This document shows, piece by piece, positions 25,524 to 34,874 of a DNA stretch of 64,000 nt. Within the stretch, counting starts at the first letter, position 1; every line of letters begins with the position of its first letter. A program made the translations under genes and the position numbers. Below the pieces are notes generated by a model that saw only the letters and a program-made list of their open reading frames with translations, ran no database searches and had not been told where the DNA came from. The DNA comes from Phytophthora colocasiae (taxonomy: Eukaryota > Oomycota > Peronosporomycetes > Peronosporales > Peronosporaceae), in contig JAGKQI010000058.1 in the NCBI GenBank assembly GCA_018806915.1, positions 496,001 to 560,000 on the forward strand, in the 5' to 3' direction.

Positions 25524-26723
25524 TTGTGCTTTACACGAGTTTTGGCATACGGATAGCGCCTCTAAATCAACGACACATCCTAAAAATTTATCCCACAAAG
25601 GGACCTAACACAACGTTAAAAATATGTTTTTTTAGACGCTAAAACTTTGCGTGGCTGGTCACCTTCTAAGGGTTCTTACCACCCTTGCGTGGCACGCATC
25701 AAGCCGTACCTTTCTCGGTACGTATCATACGTTATTTAGTGAGAAGATCGCGTGCCGTGAGGGTAGTTTTGTATGGCGCTATTACGAATCTCAGCTGCAT
25801 AAGTAGTCTTTTAGTGAAGGAACGTCGGAATCATACGGGCCAGCTTCACAGCCATATTGGGCGATTTCACACGCCCGACAACCAGAAGGAACCGCTTTAG
25901 AACCACCAAGTAGCGCAATGTTCGTACAACTTCAGCGCATCGACGCTCTTCATGCTGAAATCACTCCTACACAAGACAGCCAATATGAGGGGCCGCGTGA
26001 ATCTGGTCAAAAGGCAAATTGTACGTGTTACATGTCGACAAAATGGAGGCACTATCTCTTTAGATTTGGATGTTCTAGAGCTTCGAGAGCTGTTGGTTTG
26101 CCTCCCTACGACTTGTTCCCGCCTTTTCGACCTAATCTGGACTCAGCAACTCCTGCTGAGAACGTTGCTGATGAAGACCACGCAATGCCAATGGAAAACT
26201 AAACTAGAATGATTCGAAGCAGCAAAACTATTTGAATAATACATCTCTATTCAGACCAAATTTTTATAGCCGCAATGTCCATACAGATTTCCATCATGGA
26301 TCCATACATTTGCGCATGGCAAGTACGTTTTGCATCAAAACGAAATGCAAGGTGCGTGTGATGCGTCAACCAACGCTTTAATAGACCGAATCCTACTTCG
26401 ATCGGGTTTAGCTGAGGTGAATACGGCGGTAAGAAGAACAGAAGAGCTCCTGTCGAATGGATTAGCTCTTCGAACTCTCTATACATGTGGGCTGTTAACT
26501 CTGACTGAAGGAGAGTGTTAGAGTAATCTAGACGTTGGTTTGACGCTTTTACTACAGCCATTCAACCAAATCAGCCCCAAAATAACCTTAACTCTTCACT
26601 TTAGACAGTTATTCAATGTTTATTCGAAGATATCTCCCTCTAACTCAACGTTGAAGCCATCTTCGAGATTTGCTAAAACAACGAATTAGCATGTGGTTTA
26701 GCCACAACGCTTGCAAGGCACAA
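25524..26723 (-). mobile_element. Tc1/mariner relic, copy 9 (unit 16)
   Basis: Same element and TA insertion point; last composite unit of the array. It shares its one-base deletions with copy 2. Confidence 0.88.
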
Positions 26724-27160
26724 TACAACCTCGGGAGTAAACATGTTTGCTCCCAGCCAGGCACGTGGCTGTCTGGCCGCGCATTGGCCAAGCCGACGTA
26801 CCAACATGACGCTGGTGCGTCGTTACATCCTCCCAGACTTGACTTCTCGTTGACGCTTCTTAAAGTCGTCTACGAGAACTTTCCAGTGTGACACGTGTTT
26901 GATATCATTTTCGCGGATGTAACTATCGACTAGCGAAAGTTACGACTGTCGAGAGCGCAGAGGAAGAACAGCCTGAGCTGTGGTGCGAAGGTCTTGACGG
27001 AGGCGAGGGCTGAGACCCGAGGTGATGCTTGAGGAGGAGTAGTAGCTTACGCCGAAGTTAGTAAAATGGAAAGTGAGATTGAATTGGTCAGAGGTCTAAG
27101 AATCCTGGTTCACTACTTTCTTGACTAGCTAGTCCAGGTTTTTAAACGAAGTATTAAACA

Positions 27161-28012
27161 TTTTTGTGATAAGCTGTGACTCTATAAAATTTCAATGGAC
27201 TGCCGGTTCCCAGAGCCAGAGCGGCGTTGAGGATATTATTGGTCCAGATGATTTCAGGGTTTAGGTACAGCTGTGGATACTAAGGGACAAGGGCAAGCTT
27301 GGGAAGGGGTTGCCAACTCCAAAAGACAAAACTGACTCCAAAAGATCCTGACATACCCTGGATGATGCACTCCAGATGATTCGTTTGCTGAAACCAAGTG
27401 ACTTTTCGGGAGTGCCATGACCAAGGGGTTATTTTTCTGGAGTATCTGCGAGACTCAAGGTATCAGTCGAAGGTTCGAGGTGGAGATTATCGTTGAGCTA
27501 TCGGGGAGTCTGTCCGATTTGTACCCAGTATCCTGGTTGAGTTTCGGGCATACTCAAGGCCCTATATTTTCGACCGAAGATATTTTCCGACGAAAGTTGG
27601 AGAAACCAAAACCGAGAGCGCGTTGGCAAAGCTTCCAAAACAAGCGGAATCGTAGCTTAGTGTAGACAGGAAGGACCACCTGACGAAGGTCTTTGAGAGC
27701 CAGCAGAGTATCCTCCATGTTTTCACAAGTAAATCCAGCAAAATAATAAAGAAGGGGGTGGTTGCGGAGCTCCAGAGTATCATCCATGAAGATCCGGCGG
27801 ATACCTAAATATCCAGAGTTTCGCCGAGCAACGCACCACATAAATGCCACTCATGCCTGTGAGGGAGCTATGTCTGTTTGGATGTGGCTCAATCTGAACA
27901 GCCATGCAATTGGTTAAAATTCGTGTAGGAGATTCACGGATTGGCGGCGTATCTGCGTATGGTGACGCAAGTAGTCTGGTGAACGACATTCGTCTAGGTG
28001 CAGCTCCTCCAC
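27161..28012. other. Unique spacer between array and nested transposons
   Basis: Short frames exist on both strands (27417-27665 plus, 27554-27850 minus), but neither has a recognisable domain, start context or splice support. The stretch may contain decayed repeat sequence. No RNA gene is seen. Confidence 0.4.
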
Positions 28013-28157
28013 TAACGGATTTTACCGAATAGTACCCGGACTTCTATTTATTAATGCCCCCTCGAATCCGATCGGTTTTAACGAGGGGGCTTGTAAATGG
28101 GTGGGGGCTTATAAACAGAAACTCAACGGAGTATTTATTTCAAAGATTAATATGCAG

Positions 28158-28384
28158 TCAAATACAAAATGTTCCTCGCTCCGCTCGATTGCATACCCGT
28201 GCGCTAATCATCAATAATCCCAACTTCAAAAGTTTGCTCGCGAGCGTCTTCGAAGAGACGGCTGTCTCGTCCATAAGAACAGTGTTTGCAAAATTGAAAG
28301 ATCTCTTCTTGTCTGATAGAAATCTCATGTATGCAACGGCTCGGTCAACCTGTTGATCGTCACTCAGAGTAGTCAGGTTGGTCA
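28158..28384 (-). pseudogene. Pogo-type transposase, central fragment
   Basis: This continues the transposase frame across the copia insertion (the 5 bp duplication GGTCA occurs on both sides). It contains VLMDETAV, matching the first catalytic Asp segment of DDE_1 transposases. The frame stops soon after, and only ~145 bp remain to the terminus, so the second and third catalytic residues are missing. Confidence 0.7.
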
Positions 28385-28723
28385 TAGCAGCTCTTTAGCG
28401 TCGTCTTGTTCTCTGCCGCTCTTGTGTCGTGCAGGAACCTCAGCGTCGTCCTTGGGCTGTGAGTCTTCTTCTTGTCGCTTGAAAGGTAAGGAAATGCACG
28501 AGTGTGTGTTGTGGGGTAAAACCAATAGTGTATTTGTTCTTACTTGCTGCGTGCTACCTACAGCAAGAGGAGGAAAGCCACCAGGCATCAAAACCCCCTT
28601 TAGACTAGGGCAGATCACGTCCATCAGAACGGTCCCCAGCCTTCCCGTCACCTGAGTGACAGGCCTTGACACTGGCGATAGTTCTCTGCGGGTTGCACCC
28701 GAGCCAGACCCGCTCGACTGATA
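28385..28723 (-). repeat. Copia 3' LTR
   Basis: 339 bp. Identical to the other LTR except for one C/T difference at about 28555 versus 33776. Ends in element orientation are TATCAG... and ...CTGCTA rather than the usual TG...CA. Confidence 0.93.
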
Positions 28724-28732
28724 CTCCCCCAG
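28724..28732 (-). promoter_or_regulatory. Copia polypurine tract
   Basis: In element orientation the sequence TGGGGGAG directly abuts the 3' LTR, the expected position and composition of the plus-strand primer. Confidence 0.75.
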
Positions 28733-28750
28733 AACTAAGCCACCGTGTCA

Positions 28751-29035
28751 CCACGATCAGCACCAAGCCAATCTCCATTAGCTTCGGTCATGCATGCATG
28801 CCGATATTCTGCTAATTTTTTGCACCGCATCACAGCGGTTTTACCACGATTAGCACCTAGCCAATCTCCATCAGCTTCGGTCATGTACACATGCCGATCT
28901 TCTGCCGATGTTTTGCACCGCATCACAGCGGTTTTACCACGACTAGCACCAAGCCAATCTCCATCAGCTTCGGTCATGTACATGCCGATCTTCTGCCGAT
29001 GTTTTGCACCGCATCACAGCGGTTTTTACTTCTTT
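28751..29035. repeat. Three ~91 bp tandem repeats at the copia 3' end
   Basis: Copies begin near 28751, 28842 and 28935 and cover the last codons of pol and the spacer to the 3' LTR. They share the core CACCGCATCACAGCGGTTTT, which includes the inverted arms CCGC and GCGG. Function unknown. Confidence 0.8.
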
Positions 29036-32000
29036 GGCATTTCGCCACTTTCACGCTTGGACGCCATCCAGCGCCTTTTCCATCGTGCGAACGGTCTTCC
29101 ACGTCCTCCTTTTCCTGGCGTTTCTTCTCCACGCCCAGGCGCCCATACACGCCCTTCACATCTCTCACTCCGAGCCCTTCTCTGAGCTTTTCGAAGCGTT
29201 GGGGTCCCAGAGCCTTTGTAAACATGTCGGCCACATTGTCTTCTGTCGGCACGTACTCCACGTTCACTTTGCCCTTGTCCACCAGTTCCGCAATCTTGCG
29301 GCTCTTTTTCGCGTAACGACAAACTCCGTCGAAGTTACCAGCCTCTGTACACACCTTAATAGTACTTTGATTGTCAATCAGCATCTTGCCGGCCTGTCGT
29401 TCCAGCTTCAGCTCCTTCAACAGCTTCTGCGCCCACAATAAGTCTTCAACGCACATGCTGGCCGCCACCAGCTCTGACTTGCAGGTGTCGTCGGTCACCG
29501 ATGCCTGCATTTTGCTCTTAAATCCGAAGCTAAATCCATTCAGCCTCAACACATATCCGGTCACCGATCGTGATGTATCCGGACAGTTTGCATGATCGGC
29601 GTCACAGTAAGCACTTACTTGGAATCCGTCGCTCGGCTCTGCGTCACTACGCAAATATGCCAATCCGTACGTCCTGGTCTTCCGTAGATACCGAAGTACT
29701 CGCTTGGCCGCTGCATAATTCTCCTTAGTGTAACTGCTTGCATGTCTGCTTAGGTTGCGCACGGCATTAGCGATATCCGGTCGAGTACACGTCACCAAGT
29801 ATTGAAGTGCACCAATCAGTTCCTGGTACTCCAGTTCCTTGTTGTTTATCTTGGTCTCGTCACGCTCGATAGGTAGCACCTTCTCGTTATGCTGTTGAGG
29901 AGATCGCACAGTCTTAGCGTCCGTCATCTGGAACTTCTTCAAGATCTTGTCAATGTACGCCGTCTGAGAGATACATAGTGACTTGCCCGGCTTATAGTTT
30001 ACTTCCATTCCCAGCAAGTAGTGTACACGTCCCATGTCCTTTAGTGCAAACTCCGCTTGCAGGTTCTTCTTCATCTGATCAATGTCTTTACGATCTCCAA
30101 CAAACAGGACGTCATCTACGTACACAGTTACTAGCAATAATCTGCCGTCGATCCACTTGTAATATAGTCCAACGTCGAAAGCACTGCGCTTCATGCCCAG
30201 CTTCTTTAAGTGCTTGTGCAGCGTCAGATACCACAACCGTGCCGCTTGCTTCAGTCCATACAGTCCTTTTAGCAATAAGCACACTCTGCCCGTCCCGTCG
30301 TCAAACTCCGCCGGTTGTTTCAGGTAAATCTTGGCTTCGTCAATGTCACTGTTCAGGAAAGCCGTTTCAAAATCTCCTTGGTCCACTTCCAATCCGAGCA
30401 GCAAAGCCAATAGCAACACCACCAACATTGTCATCCAACGAACCACCGGCGAGTAGGTCTTCCAGTATTCAAAGCCAAACCGTTGCTTGTAACCATGAAC
30501 AACGAGTCTTGCCTTATAACGCTTTACATTTCCGTATGCATCGCGCTTCACCTTCAGTACCCATCCTGTAGTCACCACTTTTACGTACTGCCCATTATTG
30601 TCCTTGGGTCTGTCCACCAGTTTCCATGTTCCGTTCTTTACTAACGACTCGTACTCCTTCCTTAGAGCTTCCTCCCATTCCTTCCATTGAGGTGAGTCCA
30701 TTGCTTCCTCCAGCGTCGTCGGGTCACCGACCTCAGCACCCATCAGCAGTTGGTAATTACTGAATCGTACATTCGGCCTACGCACTCTGGTAGATCTTCT
30801 TAGTGGCTGCTGGGGCTGTGCGACTTGTCCTGGTCCTCCATGTTGTTGTCCATGAGGTTGTACTGCTTGTCCAGCAGCACCGTGTCCAGCAGCACCTTGT
30901 ACAGCAGCACCTTGTCCACCAACAATTAATCCTGCGCTGGCGTCCACCAGTTCGTCATCTTCCGACTCGTCACTCGATACTGTCGCGTCCTCATCCACAG
31001 TCATAGCCCGTGCAGATATGACGTCACTTGGCATACTTGACTCCACTGAACGCACTTTTCGTTCATGTACGCTCTCCTCTGCAACGAATTCAACGGGAAG
31101 AGGCACAAACGGTATGTAGTCGTAGTTCTTCTGATGTCCAAATAATAATGCATCCAAGTACTTCTTGCTCACTGTCACGTCCTCGCGAAACCTTACGTCT
31201 CTCGCCTCCACAATTCTGCCAGTTCGAAGATGCAACAGTCGATACCCTGGGGCAGAATGCGCGAATCCAAGTAGCAACGCAGGGTCTGCCTTGGGGCTCA
31301 GCTTGTCCTTCCTCTTGGGCATTGGTACGTACACGAACCCGACTGATCCACATACGCGTAACTTCGCCACGTCCGGCTTCTTACCATGGAGTTTCTCTGA
31401 TGGTGTCATCCCGTTCAACGCCTTAGTCGCACTCATATTGTCAATATCCACAATATAACGTAGCACCTCCGGCCACAACTTCATCGGCAGGTTCGCAGCC
31501 TGCATTGTCGTTCTGGTTTTGTTCGCTAATACACCATTCAACTTCTCCACCAGAGCATTCTCCTCCGGCGTGTACGCGTGCGTCGGTACGAAATCAATCC
31601 CATTCTGCTCCAGAAACTTCTCTAGTTCAGCATTCACAAATTCACCACCGCCGTCACTTGAAAATGTCTTGATTCTGTGTCCTTTGGCGATCAACTTCTT
31701 TATCAGCGCGATGGTATTTGCGTTCGCGTCACTCTTCTTCTTCACCGGGTAGCACCACTTGTACCTGGAGCCCTCGTCTTGAATCAGTTGAAAGTATCGG
31801 GTTCCTCCAGATCCAGGTATGTACTTGCCCATATCACAGGTGTCCGACATCAAGCGCTCATAATTGACGTTGGTTCTCTTGTCCTTGGCACTCTTCTTGT
31901 ACGACATACGACGCCGCTTTGCTGCCATGCACGTTAGCTGGAACTTCTTGTTGAACAGATCCTTCGGAATGTCCATGCCGTCCACCACATTTCGGTCCAC

Positions 32001-32234
32001 CATGCCCCTGATGGCCGATACATTAAGGTGTCCCAATCGCTCGTGCCACAGCATTAGTGGGCTAGCGTCGGCATCCAGCGTCGCCATCACCATGTCAACA
32101 GGTAACTCAGTCTCTAGCCAATAGTGAGATCCGTTCTTTACAAATTCCAGTCGACCAATGGCAGAATCCAGCCAGCACCTTCGTGGAGTCACGTCAGCTG
32201 CACTAAACGATGGGGTCCATCCCTCGCTCTCCAT
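28974..32234 (-). CDS. Copia Pol: integrase, reverse transcriptase, RNase H
   Basis: An open frame of 1,086 aa. GAG-pre-integrase zinc-binding segment (LWHERLGHL) ~60-110; integrase catalytic core ~120-290 with the central Asp in SSDGGGEF and the Glu in PEENALVEKLN; reverse transcriptase ~530-780 with DFETAFLN and the catalytic YVDD; RNase H ~890-1030 (YCDADHA, SVTGYVL, LIDNQST). Order integrase before RT is diagnostic of Ty1-copia. The second Cys of the usual HHCC finger appears changed (LTCMAAK). The natural start is in the gag frame; the frame here overlaps the end of gag by 32 nt and lacks its own plausible initiation. Confidence 0.93.
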   Translation of the reverse strand: MESEGWTPSFSAADVTPRRCWLDSAIGRLEFVKNGSHYWLETELPVDMVMATLDADASPLMLWHERLGHLNVSAIRGMVDRNVVDGMDIPKDLFNKKFQLTCMAAKRRRMSYKKSAKDKRTNVNYERLMSDTCDMGKYIPGSGGTRYFQLIQDEGSRYKWCYPVKKKSDANANTIALIKKLIAKGHRIKTFSSDGGGEFVNAELEKFLEQNGIDFVPTHAYTPEENALVEKLNGVLANKTRTTMQAANLPMKLWPEVLRYIVDIDNMSATKALNGMTPSEKLHGKKPDVAKLRVCGSVGFVYVPMPKRKDKLSPKADPALLLGFAHSAPGYRLLHLRTGRIVEARDVRFREDVTVSKKYLDALLFGHQKNYDYIPFVPLPVEFVAEESVHERKVRSVESSMPSDVISARAMTVDEDATVSSDESEDDELVDASAGLIVGGQGAAVQGAAGHGAAGQAVQPHGQQHGGPGQVAQPQQPLRRSTRVRRPNVRFSNYQLLMGAEVGDPTTLEEAMDSPQWKEWEEALRKEYESLVKNGTWKLVDRPKDNNGQYVKVVTTGWVLKVKRDAYGNVKRYKARLVVHGYKQRFGFEYWKTYSPVVRWMTMLVVLLLALLLGLEVDQGDFETAFLNSDIDEAKIYLKQPAEFDDGTGRVCLLLKGLYGLKQAARLWYLTLHKHLKKLGMKRSAFDVGLYYKWIDGRLLLVTVYVDDVLFVGDRKDIDQMKKNLQAEFALKDMGRVHYLLGMEVNYKPGKSLCISQTAYIDKILKKFQMTDAKTVRSPQQHNEKVLPIERDETKINNKELEYQELIGALQYLVTCTRPDIANAVRNLSRHASSYTKENYAAAKRVLRYLRKTRTYGLAYLRSDAEPSDGFQVSAYCDADHANCPDTSRSVTGYVLRLNGFSFGFKSKMQASVTDDTCKSELVAASMCVEDLLWAQKLLKELKLERQAGKMLIDNQSTIKVCTEAGNFDGVCRYAKKSRKIAELVDKGKVNVEYVPTEDNVADMFTKALGPQRFEKLREGLGVRDVKGVYGRLGVEKKRQEKEDVEDRSHDGKGAGWRPSVKVAKCQRSKNRCDAVQNIGRRSACT

Positions 32235-33381
32235 TTTTACCCAGGCTAATTAAATTCACAGTTCCTTCAGGCGAGAACTCCACATCCTTGAGCTCCATCT
32301 CGATCGTGTCGCCATACACATTAGGTACCTTCAGCTTCACGACTCCACACAGAACTCCCTTAGTGATCTCACCCGTCCAGACCTTGAACATGGCCTTGGA
32401 CTTCTTCACACTTGAGTACATATCCTTGTCCACACATACATGCGTGGAGCTGCCACAGTCCAGCATCCACGAGCTTCGCTTGCCCGCCAACTGCGACCTC
32501 ACCACCATACCGACCATGGGAAATTCACCGTCATCCTCGTCGTCACTGCTGCTGCTGCTCGCGTACTTACGCACGATCTTCGGCGCATTCTCGTTCAGAA
32601 TCAGCATGTTGGCTCGAACCCCTGGCTTGTCCTCAGCCTTCGACTTGTTCTTCTTTCGCTTTTTCTTGTCCGTCTTCCCAGTTTCTTCTTTCTGCTCATC
32701 GCTCACCACCTTCTTTGTCTTGTTTATGTAGTGCCAGCACTGCGCTCGAATGTGCCCGGCCTTTCCACAGTGATAGCACTTACGCTTCTTCCAGGCTCCC
32801 CCGCTTCCCTTGAACTTCTTCTCCTTGTCCTTGGGCGCAGAGGTTGTACTCATCACCACTTGTGGTGCACCACTGCCTCCGTTCATCACTTCTGCCATCC
32901 GAAGTCGTTCATCCTTCGACCTCAGCGCATTGGTGAACTGCTGAAGGGTCAATGGTGTTCCTTGGCGAACCGGCAGGTCGAATTGTTCCACGATCTCAGG
33001 ATGCGTCAACATCACGCCCATAGTCAGGACGCCCAACATCTCATCGTCGTCCACTGCATGAGTAGTTCCCATGCTACTCAGTTGCTGTCGCAGCCGCACC
33101 ATGGTCGCCAGGTACTCCGTAAGCGTCTGTCCCTTGACATGCTTCGTGTTGTACAGATGCGCCTTCAACAGCGCCACGTACGAGTAGTCTCGCTCCGTCT
33201 TGTCAGCTACGATGGTGTCCCACATTTCTTTTGCTGTAGCCATCGCACATATCTTGTTCACTTCATCTTCTTGGCACCCGCGTAATCCACGCAGGATCGC
33301 TCCCTTGGCCGTCCTATTCTTCTTGTCGAAGATGGCCTGCAGGTCACGGTCCGCAGCGTCTCGCACTTCGTCACCGGTCAC
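32203..33381 (-). CDS. Copia Gag and protease
   Basis: An open frame of 392 aa. Gag domain residues ~1-190 (UBN2/copia-type), a CCHC zinc knuckle CYHCGKAGHIRAQC at ~195-210, a lysine-rich linker, and a retroviral-type aspartic protease start MLDCGSSTHV near 310, where the family usually has DSG. The frame ends shortly after the protease at 32203. Copia elements usually encode one Gag-Pol polyprotein. Here a run of five A at ~32233-32237 marks the change to the integrase frame, best explained by a one-base insertion, or less likely a programmed +1 shift. Confidence 0.9.
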   Translation of the reverse strand: MTGDEVRDAADRDLQAIFDKKNRTAKGAILRGLRGCQEDEVNKICAMATAKEMWDTIVADKTERDYSYVALLKAHLYNTKHVKGQTLTEYLATMVRLRQQLSSMGTTHAVDDDEMLGVLTMGVMLTHPEIVEQFDLPVRQGTPLTLQQFTNALRSKDERLRMAEVMNGGSGAPQVVMSTTSAPKDKEKKFKGSGGAWKKRKCYHCGKAGHIRAQCWHYINKTKKVVSDEQKEETGKTDKKKRKKNKSKAEDKPGVRANMLILNENAPKIVRKYASSSSSDDEDDGEFPMVGMVVRSQLAGKRSSWMLDCGSSTHVCVDKDMYSSVKKSKAMFKVWTGEITKGVLCGVVKLKVPNVYGDTIEMELKDVEFSPEGTVNLISLGKNGERGMDPIV

Positions 33382-33595
33382 AACTGCCCACGATTCCCGA
33401 TCTTCCAGTTAGAGTTGCAACTCCACCCTGTAGAGCTCGAACGTCCCTTCGAACCTTGGAGCCTTTGAACTCCCTCGAATAGCTTGTGTCGCGGCAGCAG
33501 CTGCACCAGCACCAGCAGCCGCACCGCCACCGCCACCGCCAGCACTCATGTCTTCCTAGTAGTAGTTGTTGTCGTTCACAGCCTCGTAGAGCTTT

Positions 33596-33607
33596 GGGCT
33601 CATAACC
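33596..33607 (-). promoter_or_regulatory. Copia primer-binding site, half-tRNA type
   Basis: Directly after the 5' LTR (element orientation) lies GGTTATGAGCCC, the complement of GGGCTCATAACC, which is the anticodon stem-loop of eukaryotic initiator tRNA-Met. Priming from an internally cut initiator tRNA is known for Drosophila copia and yeast Ty5. Confidence 0.75.
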
Positions 33608-33946
33608 TAGCAGCTCTTTAGCGTCGTCTTGTTCTCTGCCGCTCTTGTGTCGTGCAGGAACCTCAGCGTCGTCCTTGGGCTGTGAGTCTTCTTCTTGTCG
33701 CTTGAAAGGTAAGGAAATGCACGAGTGTGTGTTGTGGGGTAAAACCAATAGTGTATTTGTTCTTACTTGCTGCGTGTTACCTACAGCAAGAGGAGGAAAG
33801 CCACCAGGCATCAAAACCCCCTTTAGACTAGGGCAGATCACGTCCATCAGAACGGTCCCCAGCCTTCCCGTCACCTGAGTGACAGGCCTTGACACTGGCG
33901 ATAGTTCTCTGCGGGTTGCACCCGAGCCAGACCCGCTCGACTGATA
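33608..33946 (-). repeat. Copia 5' LTR
   Basis: 339 bp, the partner of 28385-28723. Transcription should start in this LTR and run toward lower coordinates. Confidence 0.93.
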
Positions 33947-34377
33947 GGTCAGACGTCGGAGGGACAGGTCGTTGCGGTTCGTGAAGCTGCTCACCCAGTG
34001 AAACGAGGCCTGAAAAGATCGGATCATCGAGTTATCGAGTCAGCGTAGATTTGTAGTGCCTGAATAGCAATCCATTTTCTTGTCAATTTCTCTTTCTTCA
34101 ACCTCCGTAAAACGATCGATTCGAGAAGCAAATCTTCAAGCACCCCCAACGCTTTTTTGCGGCCTCCATCGGCTACCGTAGTCTCATTTGGTGGGGTTGT
34201 GCCGCCCAAATTTCGTACGCTTACGCCACCAACGCCGAACTGTACCGGGGTCTAGTTTCCACCCTTGCGCGCCATAATGAGCAACAGCACGCCTTGGAAT
34301 CCCTCCTCCAGATGTGTTACCCAGTCCAGCACCTCTTTCTTTCTGGAAAGTGAAATCCCGGTTCGCCTTGTTGCCAT
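33947..34377 (-). pseudogene. Pogo-type transposase, N-terminal part
   Basis: The frame starts at ATG 34377. A first HTH-like segment (VRRWWRKR) is reached only after a frame change near 34285-34300, so the ORF is broken there. The frame 34209-34024 then carries a CENP-B/Tc5-type segment (LEDLLLESIV), and a further piece reads FHWVSSFTNRNDLSLRRLT before the copia target site. These are DNA-binding domains of pogo/Tigger/jerky transposases. The rest of the ORF resumes across the copia insertion at 28384. Confidence 0.7.
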
Positions 34378-34624
34378 GGTGAAAGTTGCTATGTGAACAG
34401 ATTTTTGGTATGCCTGGAGGACGAGGTAGCTAAAATTTAATAATAGTCCGGGCTTAAATATAATTATGGAAAATTTATTTAAAGACCTGATACAGGGCTT
34501 TTATACTTTGAGATGTAAGCTAATTTTGGGACAGGGCTTTTATTTCCTACGGGGCTTGTATACGGTAAAATCCGTTAGATTCTCTGTCGTTGCTCCTCAT
34601 TAGTGCCAACTCAAGGCTCAATGT

Positions 34625-34874
34625 ACAGACAGTGGCGTCTTAGAGAGCCACCATACACTTTATTACCGGCAAATTCATATATTATAATGTTTTAGAAACG
34701 CGACGAGACGGTGCGAACCCATACAAAAGTCCAGTAAATTCGAATTCAAAAAGAGGCGGGAAGACTACACTCGATCAGCAATGCATGTGCGACCTTTTTT
34801 TGAAAATCCTATGAGATCGCAAACCCCGTCAAACTCGAATATATCAGGTGGCTCTCTAAGACGCCACTGTCTGT
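34625..34874. mobile_element. 250 bp MITE-like element with 28 bp perfect inverted ends
   Basis: Positions 34625-34652 and 34847-34874 are perfect 28-bp inverted repeats beginning ACAGACAGTGGCG. The internal ~194 bp has no credible gene. Size and structure fit a miniature inverted-repeat transposable element. No target duplication longer than 2-3 bp is evident. Confidence 0.65.

Larger units (their letters stand above)
6833..27160. repeat. 20 kb tandem satellite array, 580 bp monomers and 1.78 kb composites
   Basis: Units start near 6842, 7422, 8000, 8580, 9160, 9737, 10305, 12087, 13868, 15651, 16231, 18012, 19797, 21581, 23365, 25147 and 26929 (the last truncated at ~27160). Units 1-6 and unit 10 (15651-16230) are plain monomers of 568-580 bp. 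Units 7-9 and 11-16 are about 1,780 bp because each carries a 1.2 kb Tc1/mariner relic at the same TA. Monomers are nearly identical apart from a few shared point changes and indels. Each contains the palindrome GACTAGCTAGTC and a near-perfect palindrome centred on AACATGTT. The recurrent 61-aa frame in each monomer is a by-product of repeat identity and has no recognisable domain. Head-to-tail order and high identity indicate recent unequal exchange. Confidence 0.97.
28385..33946 (-). mobile_element. Nearly intact Ty1-copia LTR retrotransposon
   Basis: A 5,562 bp element on the minus strand with 339 bp LTRs at each end and a 5 bp target duplication GGTCA (28380-28384 and 33947-33951). Order is gag, protease, integrase, reverse transcriptase, RNase H, which defines Ty1-copia. 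Beside the 5' LTR is a primer-binding site matching an initiator tRNA-Met anticodon arm; beside the 3' LTR is a G-rich polypurine tract. The LTRs show one visible difference, so insertion is recent. The only obvious lesion is a one-base frame change between gag/protease and integrase. Confidence 0.95.
28013..34577 (-). mobile_element. Pogo/Tigger-type DNA transposon relic split by copia
   Basis: Ends are inverted: CTAACGGATTTTACCG at 28012 and its complement ending at 34578. Read as TA duplications (28013-28014, 34576-34577), the repeat proper is ACGGATTTTACCG. Taking out the inner retrotransposon leaves ~1.0 kb with transposase pieces on the minus strand, so it is internally deleted as well as interrupted. 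CENP-B-like and first-Asp DDE motifs of the transposase support the pogo assignment. Confidence 0.75.

Noticed and set aside
6833..27160. CRISPR-like or rDNA spacer array
   Set aside because: Repeat length, lack of unique spacers and eukaryotic gene context exclude CRISPR; no rRNA sequence is present.
27417..27989. Short frames on both strands before the nested transposons
   Set aside because: No domain, start context or splice support.
29004..32813. Plus-strand frames across the copia element
   Set aside because: They are antisense shadows of gag and pol.
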